Shown here in pieces: positions 1 to 13,969 of a stretch of DNA of 64,000 nt (positions within the stretch are counted from its first letter, which is position 1; the number at the start of each line of letters is the position of its first letter). Source of the DNA: Aphelocoma coerulescens (taxonomy: Eukaryota > Chordata > Aves > Passeriformes > Corvidae); NCBI RefSeq assembly GCF_041296385.1, contig NC_091013.1, forward strand, positions 9,128,001 through 9,192,000, in the 5' to 3' direction. The notes under the pieces are model-generated. The model did not search any database. It saw only the letters and a program-made list of their open reading frames with translations, and had not been told where the DNA came from. The position numbers and the translations under genes were made by a program.

Positions 1-49
1 CACACCTGCAGCAGCAGAAAGGACAATAGAAGTGAACTGCAGAGCTCTG
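1..49 (+). CDS. CFAP47: 3' part of an internal exon, probably CFAP47
   Basis: The window appears to open inside an exon. Reading from base 2 gives 16 open codons (TPAAAERTIEVNCRAL) that end exactly at a GTAAGA donor at 50-55, leaving phase 0. The pattern 'T-I-E-V-x-C-x-A-L' looks like the last beta strand of an ASH/MSP-type domain, the fold found in the clear exons further on. The phase agrees with the first clear exon at 19548. The fragment is short, so the assignment rests mainly on the strong donor, the strand and the phase. Confidence 0.5.
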
Positions 50-3000
50 GTAAGATTACTCTAAATGTCTAATTTTGTTCTGTTGCATTAGAAGAAAAAT
101 ACAATTTTTATTGTTGTCCTGGCTGCTATCACAGAGGATTAATCAATTTTATTAAGTGACCACACAATCATTTCTTGAGTAATAAAATTCAACGCTTAAC
201 TAAGATCTCATGTGAACTAAAATGAATGATTGAATAAAAGTATCTTCTTTATCCTGTTTGAAAAATTACACTTTTATTCTGCTGATATCTGCTTCTAATT
301 TTGGATTTCAAATGAGCCTGAATTCTACAAAAACCTCAGTTTCTCTGTTGTCCACAACAGAATATGGCTCTTTTGGAACTTTGCTTCTTTATGCATGCCA
401 AATTAGTATTGTAATTTAAATTTCATTAATCATTAGGAGGTACTTAATCATGTTTGTATTACTAGATGAATACATACTGTCACTTTCAAAAAAACTCCCT
501 AAATTATATTAGTCATACTAGAAGAACAATTACATCATATTAAATAAGTATGCTTTAAGTCACAACTATGTAAAGATAAAATAATTGTTTAGTATGTTTG
601 CTTAATAAATAGTGGTTTTGTTTTTCCACAGATTTGTAATTGCATTTGTCTTTGAATTATCATTTGTAAGGTGTTAGTTTTCAGAGCTAATATTTTTCCT
701 AACTTCTGTAAATGGATTTTTGCTTTAGCACCTAGACATCCTGCTTTCTGCACACATTGTAAGCAGCTAACAAATGCTGCCTTTAATAACATATAGTGGT
801 AACAGGTTCTATGAGTAGAAATTACTGGTATGGTATTTTTCTGCAGGAACATTTTTGCAAATAAAAATATGTGATAAAAGTGTTAGGGGAATACCTCTTC
901 CAGTCACAGATGCTGGGAAGGGAGAAGAGTCTCCTCAGCTGATTTTACATGTGTTTGTATGGGGGGAAGAAAATCCAAACCAGTAAGCACTTGAAAATAT
1001 TTAAATATCATTGTTCATATGTGATTCAGGTTTGCTCTTTCCTTGAAGTCCAGTATCCTGAATGTGAACTTCTGTAGGGATGAGAAACATAATGTTTTCA
1101 AAGTCTTGGTGCTGCATGAGTATGCTGGGAGGTGTCTGGTGCTAGTAAGAAACATAAAAGCTAGACTAAAAGAGATTTGAGACCCTGAAAAGAACAGTGT
1201 AACTTTTTATCCCACAGTATCATGCATTGCCTTGTATCATTTTCTGATCTGAAAATACTCTGAAGGGGTAAAAGAGAAAGCTAGATTTGAAGTACACTAT
1301 TGACTCCTATTGTATGTGAAGTTCTCATGTGCATTTGAACTCTTCCTATAAATTTTAATCAAAGTCAATGTGAAAACTTGAAAAAAACACAATAAAGTAC
1401 AAAATACTTCTGCAGTGTTCAGGGCATTGAAATTCTTGACCTGAAAATTTGAATTATTCCTTTCTAGTAAGATGAAGGAGGTAAAGAAGTAAGTATACCT
1501 CTTCAGATGTCTATGGAAAATGTAATAAAATTTTTTAAATTGATGAATTTGAAAGGTGACATGAATATTTCTGACTAGCAAATAATATGTGGTTACTATT
1601 ATGGAACTGTTATTCCTGAATTTACTGGTAACATGTCAGGCACTTATTTCTGGAGTGTGAGAGCTTTCTGTCTCTAATGTAAGTGAATGGGATTATCCTA
1701 GCTAATGTCTCAGTAGAACTGTCAGTTTGACACCAGGAAGGAGAACCAATACAGTCCCTGACTGCTGAAGAATGGTCAGACACCAACAGAAAGCAAATAA
1801 TGCTGGTGGTACTGTTAATAGAATGTCTGGTTCTTGAAGGTTAAAATTGTTCTGAAATACTGGAAGAAAATCAAAGAAATCTCCCACAAGCACAGGGGAC
1901 TGGAAAAGCAGGCCTTGTCACATGAATGTTAAATAGCTCTATCAACTTAGTTTGCCAAAGAAAAACTGGAGAAGAAATGTGATTACTTGCTAAAGAATAT
2001 TTAGTGATGATGTCTCAGTTTTGCTGACCAGCATGCATCAAGAGCTAGTGGCCAAAAATTTACATCTGAGAATTATTTAATTTTGCATGGACCGTCCCAG
2101 TAATGAGAACAATATAACACTGGAAGATCTTACTAGTGAAAACAGGAGACAGAGTCTTGTGAAGGTGAGAACATGAAATTGCTTCAAAAGCTGATAAATA
2201 TTTAAAAAGCATAGGCACCTGGTACATCTGCTACATCAGTGAGTCAGATTTAATGAATACATTGATCTCTTTTTGACCTTAAGAGTCTTCTTCCTTCCTG
2301 GCCCTTAGAATGAAGAGGATTAGCAACATTTAATTTAAAATACTAAACAACACTGCTTTTGTATGGTAGTTATAGCTGAATCTCATCATCAAATGCAATA
2401 TAAATTTATCCTCAGCATATCAAAAATACTCCTATGTCTTATCCAAGTGATCAGACTTCTGAAACCTCAGAAATTGGCCACAGCAGAGGTAAAGTTGGCA
2501 GGATGGGGATTTTAAATGAGCCAGGTGTAGCATCTTGCAGTTCTTGATGGTGGACATGTGGGCACGATGACCACCAGCCTGCAGGCAGCAAGGGAGCGCC
2601 CAGGGAGCTGAGGCTGAGGGGCACCCCAGGAACAGTGGACAGGGTGGGATCCTCTTGGCACATGTCCTGCTGTAGCCCATGAATACATTTGCTTGCAGAT
2701 TCCAGTTTTGTGTTTGAGGTTTGGAAATGCTTTAGGTTGACTTGGCCTTTTGTACTTCATACATGGGCATCTGTCTGAAATGCAAGGCCTATGGCAGGGT
2801 GACAGCTCCCACCACATGGAGAGGGGAGTTGAGAGCTGTGGGTGTCAGAATTCAGGCCGAGTTTGTGAGCCTGTGCATGTTCTGATGCTCATGGATGGCC
2901 TGAGACTTTGGCCATCAGTTGATGCAACTCCTCTGCTGAAGAGTGCAGAGAATTCTGGAGAAACAAGAAGTTCTGCCTGGAGCACCACACAATTGTCTGT

Positions 3001-3814
3001 AGGTCATGTCTTGGTGTCAGCATAGAGTTGCTCTCTTCTGTTTTCAGTACATAAAATCAGCTAAAAAGAAATACCACAGTTAGGTCTGTACTGCCCCCAC
3101 CCCAAACTCATGCATCGTGTCACCATCCTCATTTAATTTGCTCAGAATTTGCTGTGCTAAGTATTATTGCATCTGCTTTCATTTGTCTTTTGCATAATGC
3201 TTAATTCTGATTAGATTAATGATCTTGAATGGGAACAACAGGATTTTCCAGTTACATTTACCTTTAGTTTGCTTTGCTACTTCTATGTCTCAACATAAGG
3301 TGCAAAATTGCAATATCAAAGCATATCTGCAGATATGTATCTGAAAGGTTTAGAGATAATTTGGTTTAACTCAAGTTTTTAATACAATATTTTAAATTTT
3401 CATTTTTACATTATTGAGACCCATCTTACTACATATCATTTTGGGATGTGTTCTTTCTCTCAACCTAAAATTCAAAGTGGAGATTGATTAGTTAAATGGA
3501 TCAAACCCATTTTTATGCTGCCCAAGTTTTTTTAAAACTCTTTTGACCTGTTATAGCTGAAATCATTTAAGCTCGTACTTTTCTATTTACCAGATTATGA
3601 ATAAGGTGTTTATGGAAATAAAAATATTGAATAAGTCAATATTGAAAGCCATATTGAAAAAGTCACTAATTTTAAGCTCTAGTCTAATTTTAATTATTTT
3701 AATCACTGTATATCAGTAAAAGAAATGTCCTTGTTTGAATAGAAGAAATAATCTAATTGAAAGTTTAGAGTCAAATCCTATTGTAGTCCTTACTCTTCAG
3801 TAAACAGTTTGGGT

Positions 3815-3995
3815 TTCTGGTTGGGCACTGGAACAGGCTCCCCAGGTCAGCCCAAGCCTGACAGAGCTCAGTAAGTGTTTGAACAATGCTCTCAGACACA
3901 TGGGGTGACTCTTGGGGTGTCCTGTGCAGGGCCAGGAGCTGGACTCGATGATTCCCATGGCTCCCTTCCAACTCAGCTTATTCTATGAGTGTGTG
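3815..3995 (+). mobile_element. CR1 LINE 3'-end fragment
   Basis: The stretch reads 'gcactggaacaggctcccca', then 'gggccaggagctggactcga' with 'tcccttccaactcag' and 'ttctatgag'. This is the usual 3' end of avian CR1 elements in sense orientation. It is 5'-truncated and diverged, as most genomic CR1 copies are. An overlapping antisense open frame is a by-product of the repeat. Confidence 0.75.
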
Positions 3996-4650
3996 AAATG
4001 GATTTCAGTGAAGACCTAAGAATTGACCCATAAATTAAAGGAAATAAAGGAAATAGATTTTTAAATTTAGAAGAGGATAGTTTTTTCCTATTTTTTACAT
4101 AGAAACACACTAGTTCCCCCAATTTGAAACACAGCTGTCTCTAAATTGAATTAGACTTAATTTTTTTGGTCCTTGTGGTCACTAGAATGCCTGCCACAAA
4201 TTGATAGCACTGTATGATACAATACAGTGCTTTAAAGGTCAATACAGTGTTTGAATAAGAAAAATAATGTAATCACATTTTCTTTTTATGTGTGAGTTCA
4301 TTTTTTCTATGAAGAAAATTATAGTAAAAAGGGAAAAATTGCCACACACTTGTCTCTTTATAGTGCTAGTACTGTTTAATATTGTTATTATGTTTAGAGG
4401 TTTTGGGACAGAGAAGCAATTTCACTTCTCACTTTTTCTCCCTGGTTATTAGTAGTGATGGTATGTCCTGTGTTGGATAAATGCATAGTGCCATTACTTT
4501 GCAAATAGCAGAATCAAATACTGAATTTAACTTTTGTTGTGATAATTCCACATGCTTCTGTTTCCAAATGATGAATGGATGACAGTCTGTTTTTTCAGTG
4601 TTCAGTTACACTTCTTGAAGATAGATTTATTTCTCATTCTCCTGTCCAGG

Positions 4651-4735
4651 TTTTTGGGGTTTGTTTTTTTTGTTTTGTTTTTGTTGTTGTTGTGGTTTGT
4701 TGGTTTGTTTGTTGTTGTTATTGGTAGTTTGTTTT
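4651..4735 (+). repeat. TTTG/TTG-rich low-complexity tract
   Basis: A run of T broken by single G residues (tttgttttgtt, ttgttgttgttg, ggtttgtttg) fills this stretch. It is simple-sequence DNA. The open frame crossing it codes an artefactual hydrophobic peptide. Confidence 0.8.
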
Positions 4736-5329
4736 TTATATTGAGGAGGAAGGTTGGGCGTTTTCATATTTGGCTGGGTTTTTTTCCAACTTGGACAGAT
4801 TGGTACATGATTTCTGATTTTCTTTTGAAATGAATGATTTTTTAAAGCATATAGCTTGCTGATCTGGATATTTTTTCTAGTCCAAGCCCTGAATGCTCTG
4901 AAATCCAGTGCTCAACCATTGCAGAAATAAGAATAAACCTACTGCAATGGAGGGAGAGTATCCAGCTGCAGGTTTATTTTCTAAGTTCTGTGTATGTTAA
5001 GAGAAAATAGATAATTGGTGAAGCCTGAATAGGTTGTAAGGATGCATACCAGCTGTGAAGGATTGCTAAAGCTTTGTCAACAGGGGAACCCTTATAAGTA
5101 TGTAGATGATAAGCCTGTGTTTCAGAGGAGGGATATTAAGTGTTATTAATATTCCAATAATCCAGTTAATCTTAGTGCTGCTTATAATGAACGCCTTCAA
5201 CTTTACCTTACAACTTCATCAGTCACTGCCCAGATTCAAACTCTTTTTTTTTGCCAGCTGTCATAATGAAAGAAGCCAATCCAAAGTCTAAGAATATTTG
5301 TGGTTTTTTCAGTGTCCTTTCTCTTTCAG

Positions 5330-5422
5330 TCTACCTGGAGAACCAGTTTGGGCAGATGGCACTGCTGGCCTGTAGAGAGCATTTCTCCACAGTCATTAAA
5401 AACTCCATTGATTCTTTTACAG
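5330..5422 (+). CDS. Candidate 93-nt exon, product not recognised
   Basis: A strong pyrimidine tract (tcctttctctttcag) precedes it and a GTAGAA donor follows. In phase 0 it has 31 open codons beginning STWRTSLGRW and ending TPLILLQ. Phase 0 in and out agrees with the exon fragment at 1-49 and with the clear exon at 19548. A second frame (phase 1 in, 1 out; contains YLENQFGQMALLACREHF) is also open and looks equally protein-like, but that phase does not fit the neighbours. Base composition is richer in GC than the surrounding intron. I cannot match either frame to a known domain, so it may be a chance open frame between cryptic splice sites. Confidence 0.33.
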
Positions 5423-6025
5423 GTAGAAACATTTCCATAGCACAGTCCTGGAATTAATTCCAGTAAAGACATTTCAGATCTGTGAGGTGTCATATTCTAT
5501 GATTGTGGAAAATCATTCTGTTTTGAACTGCATGATGTAAGGGAGAGTGATGTTGGGAGACTTGTCAGCTTTGGCTCTCCTTCTACCAATGCAAATTTCA
5601 GATTGCATTTCACCCTGAAAAAGATCATCAACGCTATTAAAAGAGATCAGCTAAAAACTAGTCCAGGGAAAAAGGGAGAAAGTACACTCTGTGATCACAG
5701 TCTGCTCAGGAATTTATTCGTTTTTCTCTTATGAAAGTATTAACATATTTTTATTTAATTTTGTCTTGTCTAGACCAGCCTGTGGCAGTCTAATAAAAGC
5801 AAAAGGAAGAAACCTGTGAGACTGGAGGTGGTATAGCATGCAGAAGTGTATTTGCAAATGTATATTTTACTTAAAAAAAATAATCTAAGGTATATTTGAA
5901 TAGTTCTGTGGGTTTTACTCTGTTAGTGACACTTAGATATCACAAGCTAGATCAGACTGTTGTTCATTAGTAGCTGGCAGCTTTTCAAATTCATTATGAA
6001 TTCTAAGAATTGCCTGCACAAACCT

Positions 6026-6746
6026 GATCAAGTTCAAAAGGCCAAGAGCAAGGTCCTGAACCTGGCTCAGGGCAATCCCAAGCACAAATACAGGCTGGGC
6101 AGATCATGGACTGAGAGCAGCTCTGAGGAGAAGGACTTGGAGGTGTTGGTGGATGAGACCCAGCTCTGAGCATTTGCAGCCCACAAATGTGTCCTGGGCT
6201 GCATCATGAGCAGCATGGGCAGCAGTTCCAGGGAGGGGATTCTGCCCCTCTGCTCTGGTGAGGCCCCACCTGCAGTGCTGAGCCCAGCTCTGGGGTTCCC
6301 AAAATAAGAAGGATATGAACATGCTGGAGAGAGTCCAGAGGAGGTCATGAAGATGGTCCAAGGGCTGGAGCACCTCCCCTCTGAGGACAGACTGAGAGAG
6401 TTGGGGCTTGAGCAGCCTTCCAGTACGTAAAGGGAGATACAAGAGAGCTTCAGGGGGACTTATGACAAAGGCAGGTAGTGGTTAGTCAAGGGGTGACCAC
6501 TGTAAACTGAGAGAGAGTACGTTTAGATTAGCTGTAAGGAGACAGTTCTTCGCTGTGAGGGTGGTGAGGCCCTGGCACAGGTTTCCCAGAGAAGCTGTGG
6601 ATGTCCCTGCCCTGGAGGTGTCCAAGGCCAGGTTGGATGGGATTTTGAGCAACCTGGTCTAGTGGAAGGTGGCCCTGCTCATGGCAGGGGGGTTGGAACA
6701 AGATGATCTTTTGGACAGAAGTCCAACCCAAACAATTTTATGATAC
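6026..6746 (+). mobile_element. CR1 LINE 3' fragment
   Basis: This is a sense-orientation CR1 piece of about 720 bp. It carries 'gtcctgggctgcatcatgag', 'cctgcagtgctgagcccagc', 'ctggcacaggtttcccagag' and the end 'caatttta-tgata'. The order of segments is the usual CR1 order. The open frames on both strands here are broken relics of the element, not host genes. Confidence 0.9.
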
Positions 6747-6853
6747 TCCTCAAACTCTTCTCACACAGAAATGATTTTGCCTTCTAATGGATTTGTAAGA
6801 TGTAGATCAGAAGTATCACCCTTGCCAATTCAGTGATATGTTTCTTCTCATAG

Positions 6854-6937
6854 GATATATTGGCTCAGGGAATAGTTCCCCTCAAAATCGTTGGCAGATC
6901 TTTAGAACTTGGGAATCATGCTTTGGGGACTGCAAAA
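6854..6937 (+). CDS. Candidate 84-nt exon, product not recognised
   Basis: The acceptor is tttcttctcatag and the donor GTAGAA follows a run of A. In phase 0 there are 28 open codons, beginning DILAQGIVPLKIVG and ending NHALGTAK. Phase 0 on both sides fits the candidate exons at 5330 and 8863 and the clear exon at 19548. The reading is hydrophobic-alternating, as in a beta-strand protein, which suits an ASH-repeat protein but proves nothing. The frame stays open past the donor for another 14 codons, so the exon end is uncertain. It lies about 110 bp downstream of a CR1 copy. Confidence 0.33.
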
Positions 6938-8862
6938 GTAGAACCCATCAGTGGGAGATGTCAGTCTGTTTTAAACCCATAGTTCTTTTACAGAGAGGCA
7001 CAACAGTAAGATATCTCAGAAAAGATGTGTTAATTTTCCCTAGGTCATGAATCTTCCCTGGCACCTTACCTTCTTCAGTTTAATTACTTGAAGGGAACCC
7101 ACAAGAAGAGATGCATCTGTGTAAAACTCTCAGTACACAGAAATAGTGTGGATTTTTGGGTGTCTCTCCTGATTGCCACCACTTACTACTCCATCTGTAT
7201 CACACAGCAGTCCTGGAATGGATGAAATCCATCTGTTTTGGGTGTAATTTAACTGGAGAATATCTTCCATGTGCTCATCTGATGTTCTTAAACCACTGAT
7301 GGATGTTTAAGCTCATGGGAGAACCACTCATGCTCATGAGAACCACTCATAAGCAAAACATGGATGGGCATTCACATGGTGTGGAGGCTGAGTCCTCACA
7401 CCACCTGACTTGCTCTACATCTCCTTCTGTGTCTCATTGCCTGCTGATATAGACAGATCACAGCACCATCATCTTTGTAACCCTTCCTGTCAAGAAACAC
7501 TGCATCATGTTTATTCTAGCAGGAATTTGCATTTTGTGGTAACTGCATTATATCAATTCACAGGTATAATGTAGAGATCTTGTTACAAATAGCACTTGGC
7601 TAAGAGCAGTACCAACTTAGAATCTAAATTATGTGTCAGTTTCCCCCTTATTAAGTTTTTCAGTATTTATTTAAAAGTAAAAAGTGCATGATTAAGAATG
7701 TTTTGTAATTATCTAACTTGGCAGTTGAAGACAGTGGCACACTGTTTTCATATCTGTGGTACATTAATTTTTCATAAATCCTAAGCAAAACTATAGTCTG
7801 AATATTGTTATACATGGCTGATAGTTGGATTGTGTTCTCAGAAACTGAGTAACCTGAAGTTATGAATCATGCCCTAGGATTTTTTAATTTCTATCATATG
7901 CTTTCATGACAATTGGTAGTATAAAAAGTATCATTCTGTAAAAGAACCATGGCAACGTGGTTGGTGGGAGGAAAAACAAATTTGAGAAGGTAGTAATTAT
8001 TAATCACTCTAACTAAAAGCAGTTTGGCAAATAATTCAGACCACAGCATATTTGTATAGCTCATAAAAAAAATAGAAAAAGGAAGGTAAATTATTAGAAA
8101 TATAAAAATGCAAGTGACTTTTTTGATAAATATATAGCAGCTGCTAACCCCCTCCTCTTGTCCCTACAGATGAATAATCAGTTCTATGATATAATAGCAG
8201 GGAGCTAATGTAGATCATAAAATGACATCTGAGCTGTCACTAACTGCCATGGAACAAAAATGGGAGGTTAGATCTAAACCAAGTAATTAGAGGGATGTTT
8301 CATCTGGATAAGTGGTCTTATCTATGAAAAATAACTGTTAGGTGAAGAGAGTGGCCTTGAATAATGAAACTACCAATTCCCTTAGTCCATAACTCATGTT
8401 GCTCCCCTGGGCCTTAGGAATCAAAACAAAAAGGTTTTTTTTCTCAACCATTAAACACAGCAAGTCCATGGAAAAAGTTCTTTTTAAGAAAAATTTCTCA
8501 CTGATGGCCTAGAGTACAGATTGAACCAGGTAGTAAAGTAACATTATTGAAAGGAAAATGTAATGCTTGAACTCTATTCCCCATTCTCCGATCAGTGCTA
8601 GGAACTTACGCTAGATTTTTGGCTCAAGATAAAACATGGTTGTATGTACACTCTTAAAGTTGGGTGGGGTTTCTTTTATGTTTGTGTTTGTTGGTTTTGT
8701 TTTTTTTTTTTTAAATAACAGTGAGAGGAACCTGAAAGTGAACAGTAAGAATTTCTCCAAAAGATGTCATTAAGTATAACTTTTCCAACTATATTTGCAG
8801 GCTCTTACAAGTGATGTTCTGTAAATTTTTCTAACTTTTAAACCCATCCTGCAATTTTTCAG

Positions 8863-8922
8863 AGCTGCCAAGAAAACTGGTGCTACTGCACTGTTCTTCC
8901 CCTCAGTGATAAATGTGACTTG
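8863..8922 (+). CDS. Candidate 60-nt exon, product not recognised
   Basis: The acceptor is tgcaatttttcag and the donor GTGAGA is strong. In phase 0 the 20 codons are open and read SCQENWCYCTVLPLSDKCDL; of the other two frames, phase 1 is stopped early. Phase 0 in and out allows direct joining to the clear exon at 19548, giving ...DKCDL followed by DTVGINIPITNPT. The aromatic and cysteine content and the strong donor are in favour. The small size and the 10.6-kb intron to the next exon are against. Confidence 0.4.
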
Positions 8923-11900
8923 GTGAGAACGCTCTGTTTTCCCTGTGTAAGAAGAAGGAATAGAAAGAAGGGATCTTTATTATTCATTCAGTTCCTATGA
9001 AGGTTGTCCATCTGTATAACAGGAAGCTCTATCTTTAAGACTGTTTTGGCAGGGGCACTACTGCTCCCACAAAATATATGAATATCCCTGCTTCTCCAAA
9101 ATAGTATTGCTGTGTTCCTATGATCAGAATACTATTTAAAAGTGCTGGAGTGGCATTCAAATAAAACTTCATAGCTCTGCATCTCTAGAGTATGGGTTAA
9201 AGCAGCTAGTTGTTCTTTTCTACTGGATTTCTATGGACAGTATGTGCAGCTTCTGAAACAGCAGATGATAATTAAATTAAAGCATTACAATGAGCAACAA
9301 ATTAATCCACACATACAAGTACTCTCAACATCTGAATCAGGAACTTCAAGTATATAAAGCTAGTTGATTGAGGATTTGATTTGAAAACAGATGCTGTGTT
9401 GAAGTTTGAGAAATGCCATTAACTCAGGAATTACTTGGTTTAAGTTGTACAGGTTTACTGGATGTTTTTACTTTAGGCTGCAGCCCTACCTATTTTAGAT
9501 GATTTGGCCTATAGAAAAAGTAATGCACATTTTTCCTCTTCTATTTAAATCAGAATAAAGAATGACTATGTAAATGTGACAATCTCTGGCACTTGCTTAA
9601 ATCATTACCCTCAGCAGGAGGGAGGGCCCAGTGTCTATTACTGTCTGAAGACTTTTCTTTGGCCTTTTAGAAATGAATTTGCTGCTTGATTTGAATTCCT
9701 GGTGTAAAGGTAGATGAAAATCATTGTAACTGAAATCTTAGAAGACTAAAGAAAAGCTAAAGTCTCAGTAATCGTAGAGACTACCTTAGTTGAACCTGCA
9801 GACCTATTTGTAAAAAAGTAACTAACATAAGGGTCATAAAATTGATTCCCTGCAGCAAATATTTCTACTGAACTAATTCCAACTAAAGCTGTTTGAGAGA
9901 GATGGGGAGTAAAAATTAGTACTACTCATTTCACAGGGAAGGAGGTAGTGAATATTTACTCAGTAATCATTTATACATTTCTCTGGGATTGAGAAAGGAT
10001 AATTTACAAAGAATTTTAACAGTTCGAAGGAACCATCTGTGAAAGTGGGAAGTTTTCAAGTCAAATTAAAATTTATTTAATGTTCATTACTCATTAATTA
10101 AATAACACTCCCAGTTATTATGACTTGTTTGTACATTTGCACATGTTTTTAGTTCTAAATGCAGAGAAAACAACCAAATTTTAAAATTTTATCTATTAAT
10201 ATTTATTAATATCTTCAACTTTTGACAATATTGTAACAATTTACAATTAAAACATTTGTTACTGTATTTTACTTTTGTGTTTACTTGTATTTCCTAATTC
10301 ATAACAGTATTACAGAGGCATAACTTAGGCTGATAAATTCAGGTCCATTATCTCAGATTGTTCAGAAAAATGAACTGCAAAATTTACTTTATCTTGTAAA
10401 TATTCTAAATATTTGCCTTCAAATATTCAGGTTGAATGTAGAGGTCAAGAAGGAAGGTGATTCTTAAGTTTTGATGTAAAGTGTCTAAAAGGCTGTTAGT
10501 TATTGCTTTAAGCACTTTCTCATTAGCAGTTGTCTATTCCATGGAGAAAATTCTAAGTGTACATTACTGGTTCACTGAGTCAAGAGACTTTTTAATCCAT
10601 TCATACATTTCAAAAGTAGTATTTTCTATCTTGAGAGGAAATATCTAATATTTGAGCTCCAAGCAGGATCTGTACAGCAGGAGATAAGCCAGAGGGGAAG
10701 GTCTGTTTTGAACAGTGAATTATTAGTTTCTGCTTTAATAAAACCAAATGCCTGCAAGGGATTGAGTTTGGTTTCCACATAAGTGTAGAGACAATAGTTT
10801 TGTCTTTTCTCTACCAAATCTATTTTTTCTCTCTCTCTCAAGTCCTTTAGAACCACATGAGTGCCCCAAAGTTGGTAATGTGTCTCTGAAACGTGTTGCC
10901 CATTCCATTTCTGCAAGACCTGTTCTTGTGAGTTGAAACTTGTGCTGCTGTTGTTGTTTTTAAAGGCTCCCAGACCACTCTCACACTGCTTCTGAGATTT
11001 TCATGATGCTTTTAAAAGGTCACTGGCACAGTGTTGCTGTTTACATACAGATCTAAGTGTAGGCAGGGTATTCCCATTACTGGTTCCAACATTCAAACCT
11101 TTGGTTTTGGCAGTCTAGAAAAATGAATGCAGCAGGTCTGTTCTGTGTGAGCCCTACACAGCAGAATGTGACTGTAGGATGAATATAACAATTCAAAACC
11201 ATGTCATTGCTAGTTACCCAAGTTCTGAAGTTGAAACCTCAGGCAATAGCTTTTAGTGTATAAAAGTTAGAGGATGAAATAATGGTTCATGTCCAAATAT
11301 GTGGATATGCCAAAAAAAAGTATATTTCACGTTGTTTGTAGTAGCAATTCTTTCCCTTACGAGGTGATCTGCTGGGTGGTCAAAACTGAGCAGCCAAAAA
11401 TGTAGAGAAATCAGTATAGAAAGGTCTTCATACTCACTCCATGATTCATAGATTCATGATTCTCTAATAAACACTACAACATCTTCCCCACACAGATGGA
11501 GAGGCTTCTTTCTGGTTGACAGCGATAGTCGGACTGCACTGACCCAGGGAAATTCAAGTGTGGGCCTGGGTTCAGACTGCTCTAATTTTTGCTTTTTAAG
11601 AGGTTCTAGTAAAAGATACCAGTCAATAAAAATATATATAGATTGAGGTTTATATTTTTAAAAAAACATTGCTTGTGATGTAGTGAGTAACTGCTAAGGG
11701 AATGTGTGGGACAGACTGCAGAGACCTCTAGCATGCCACACATAGAAGTCAATATTTGTAATGCAGCATTTATTGTTTCATGTGAGACAGTAATCTGTGA
11801 GGAAACCTCAAGGGCTTAAAAGTTCACTTTTCTTGGAGCAACAACTAGCAATGAGGCTGTTTTCAAAGTTTATCTGCTCTTGTAAGTCATAGTAAGGAAT

Positions 11901-13969
11901 AGAATGCAATAACTCTTATAGAGATTGTTCCTTTAGATTTAGATATAATTCTGTTCTCAGAAAAGCTATGAACATTTAAGATGTTCTCTTCATATTATAA
12001 CACTGTCTAGCTCCTGAGACTGCAGAGATACACCAAAAATAAAAGTTTGATTTAAAAAAACAAGTGTCTAGAATCTACTAGAGAAAAGTTTTATCAGAGG
12101 CAATTTACTCCTAGAAAATTTAGGAGAAAATTTTTTCTCAGCAGAAATCCTGAAAATTTCAGCTTTCTATTAGAATTATCTCTACCTTTACATGTTTTGT
12201 CCCAATGATAATTATGGTATTGGTCTTTTAAATTGTGAAGAAATGCTTCCTTAAAAATCTATTTTTAGACCTACAGAATGAGAGAGTCACAGTAGGTGCA
12301 AGATCTAAGACAGTCAAATTAATTACCATTTTACCTTCACTGATTGAGTAACTTGATGGTAAGTGGTGTAGCTGAGATGCAAATTACCTCATTAGTATGG
12401 TCAAAAAAATTCAAAAAAATGAGGTATTATTGGAGTTGGTTACTACTTTTAAAGTAAAGAAGTACTTTTAGTTAGCTCATACCAGCATGAGCTGCGAGTA
12501 GAGGTGCATAGTAGAATATCTGCTTCCACATTTAGCAGAAGTCTTCAAAGTTGGTGGAAATAATGTAATAATTAGTCCCTGCTGCTATTCTACCATTAGG
12601 TTCTGATAGGTGGTTGTAAGTTTATTTTTACCAAGTATTTCTGCTTCTTTCTTTGAAGCACTGGAACACAGGCAGTGCTGGTCACTGCCCTTTCCTGGTC
12701 AGTTCTGAGCGAGCTGATATTCAGCATTTCACTGATACAGACTTTGTCATGTTTGAAGTTGCGTGTCAGATGGAGATTTTGAACCTCGTCACATCAAATT
12801 TTCAATCCAGGGCAGTTGGATCTAAATATTAATCCAGTATTAAACTAATAGGCTAATTAAATTATACTAGAGTAAATTCCTGGAAGTAATTGTGTGGTTT
12901 CAGTTACTGACTTCATTATGAATATGCAGAAATCATCAGCACTCACCAAGCCTCCCAAAGTATGTTCTAGTCTATTGGATTTGTGAATTTATGGCATTAT
13001 TGTGACTTTATGTAGCACGTGAAAACAAATCAGTGAGACCAGCAGAAAATAATTACAGCTAATTGTTGTAGCATTATATGGGCAGATACAATTAATTCAG
13101 GAACTAAACCTTGCAGTGCTGTACACATTCAGAGTCCAGGGATAATCGTGCACTTCTTTGGTAAAGAAGGGAATGGCACAGATTTACTTAAATATTTAAC
13201 CTGAACTACATTCACTAAGATCTCTGAGAGTAAAATTAGTCTAGATCAGAGACTAAACTGCCTACCTGACATATCAGAAGCTATTTGGAAATTGAAAGTA
13301 TCCTAAATTTTACATCTCCTTAAGTTCCCTGAAGGGTCACAAATGGCAATTGTTGCTATTTTGAGGCTGATTTTGGGCTGGTATCTCAGTGTGATGACAT
13401 GCCTGCAGAAGAGTTTGCATATTGCAACTCCATGAGACATAACTGACTTTTTGAAAATGCAGTAGTCACTGATATCTCTCTTGACTTCATTATCTAAGAA
13501 CAGTACATTTCTTACTTGGAAATATTGCACTTTCTCGTGCTTTTTATTGAGTGATACTGACCTTAAGTATTTTGTTCTGGTGTTGTGGATATGACAGCCT
13601 CTGAAGGAGAAAGGACAATCTGAAAAAAAAGAGAAATGTCTATTTTTGACAGATGCAGCCTGGATTTGCATCACCCAAAACAGTCCTATTGCCCAAGGAC
13701 TGTAAATACATCTATTGATTTGATTCAAACTGTTTTCCATCATGGGCACCTCATGTATTATGTGCATGTATCTGCACAGCAAAGTGACCCATAAAAATGA
13801 TGAATAGGAGCTGTATTGAAATCTGTCACTTGCTGAGTCATGCTTTCCAAAAATGTTGATGACAAAGTAAGTGTAAATGATTTTCCTTAAAAATCCTTTG
13901 AAGATTAATTTGGCCCTTTGTTACATTAATTCAGTGTCAGATATCAGAAGCAGCCCATCTCTCTGCAGT

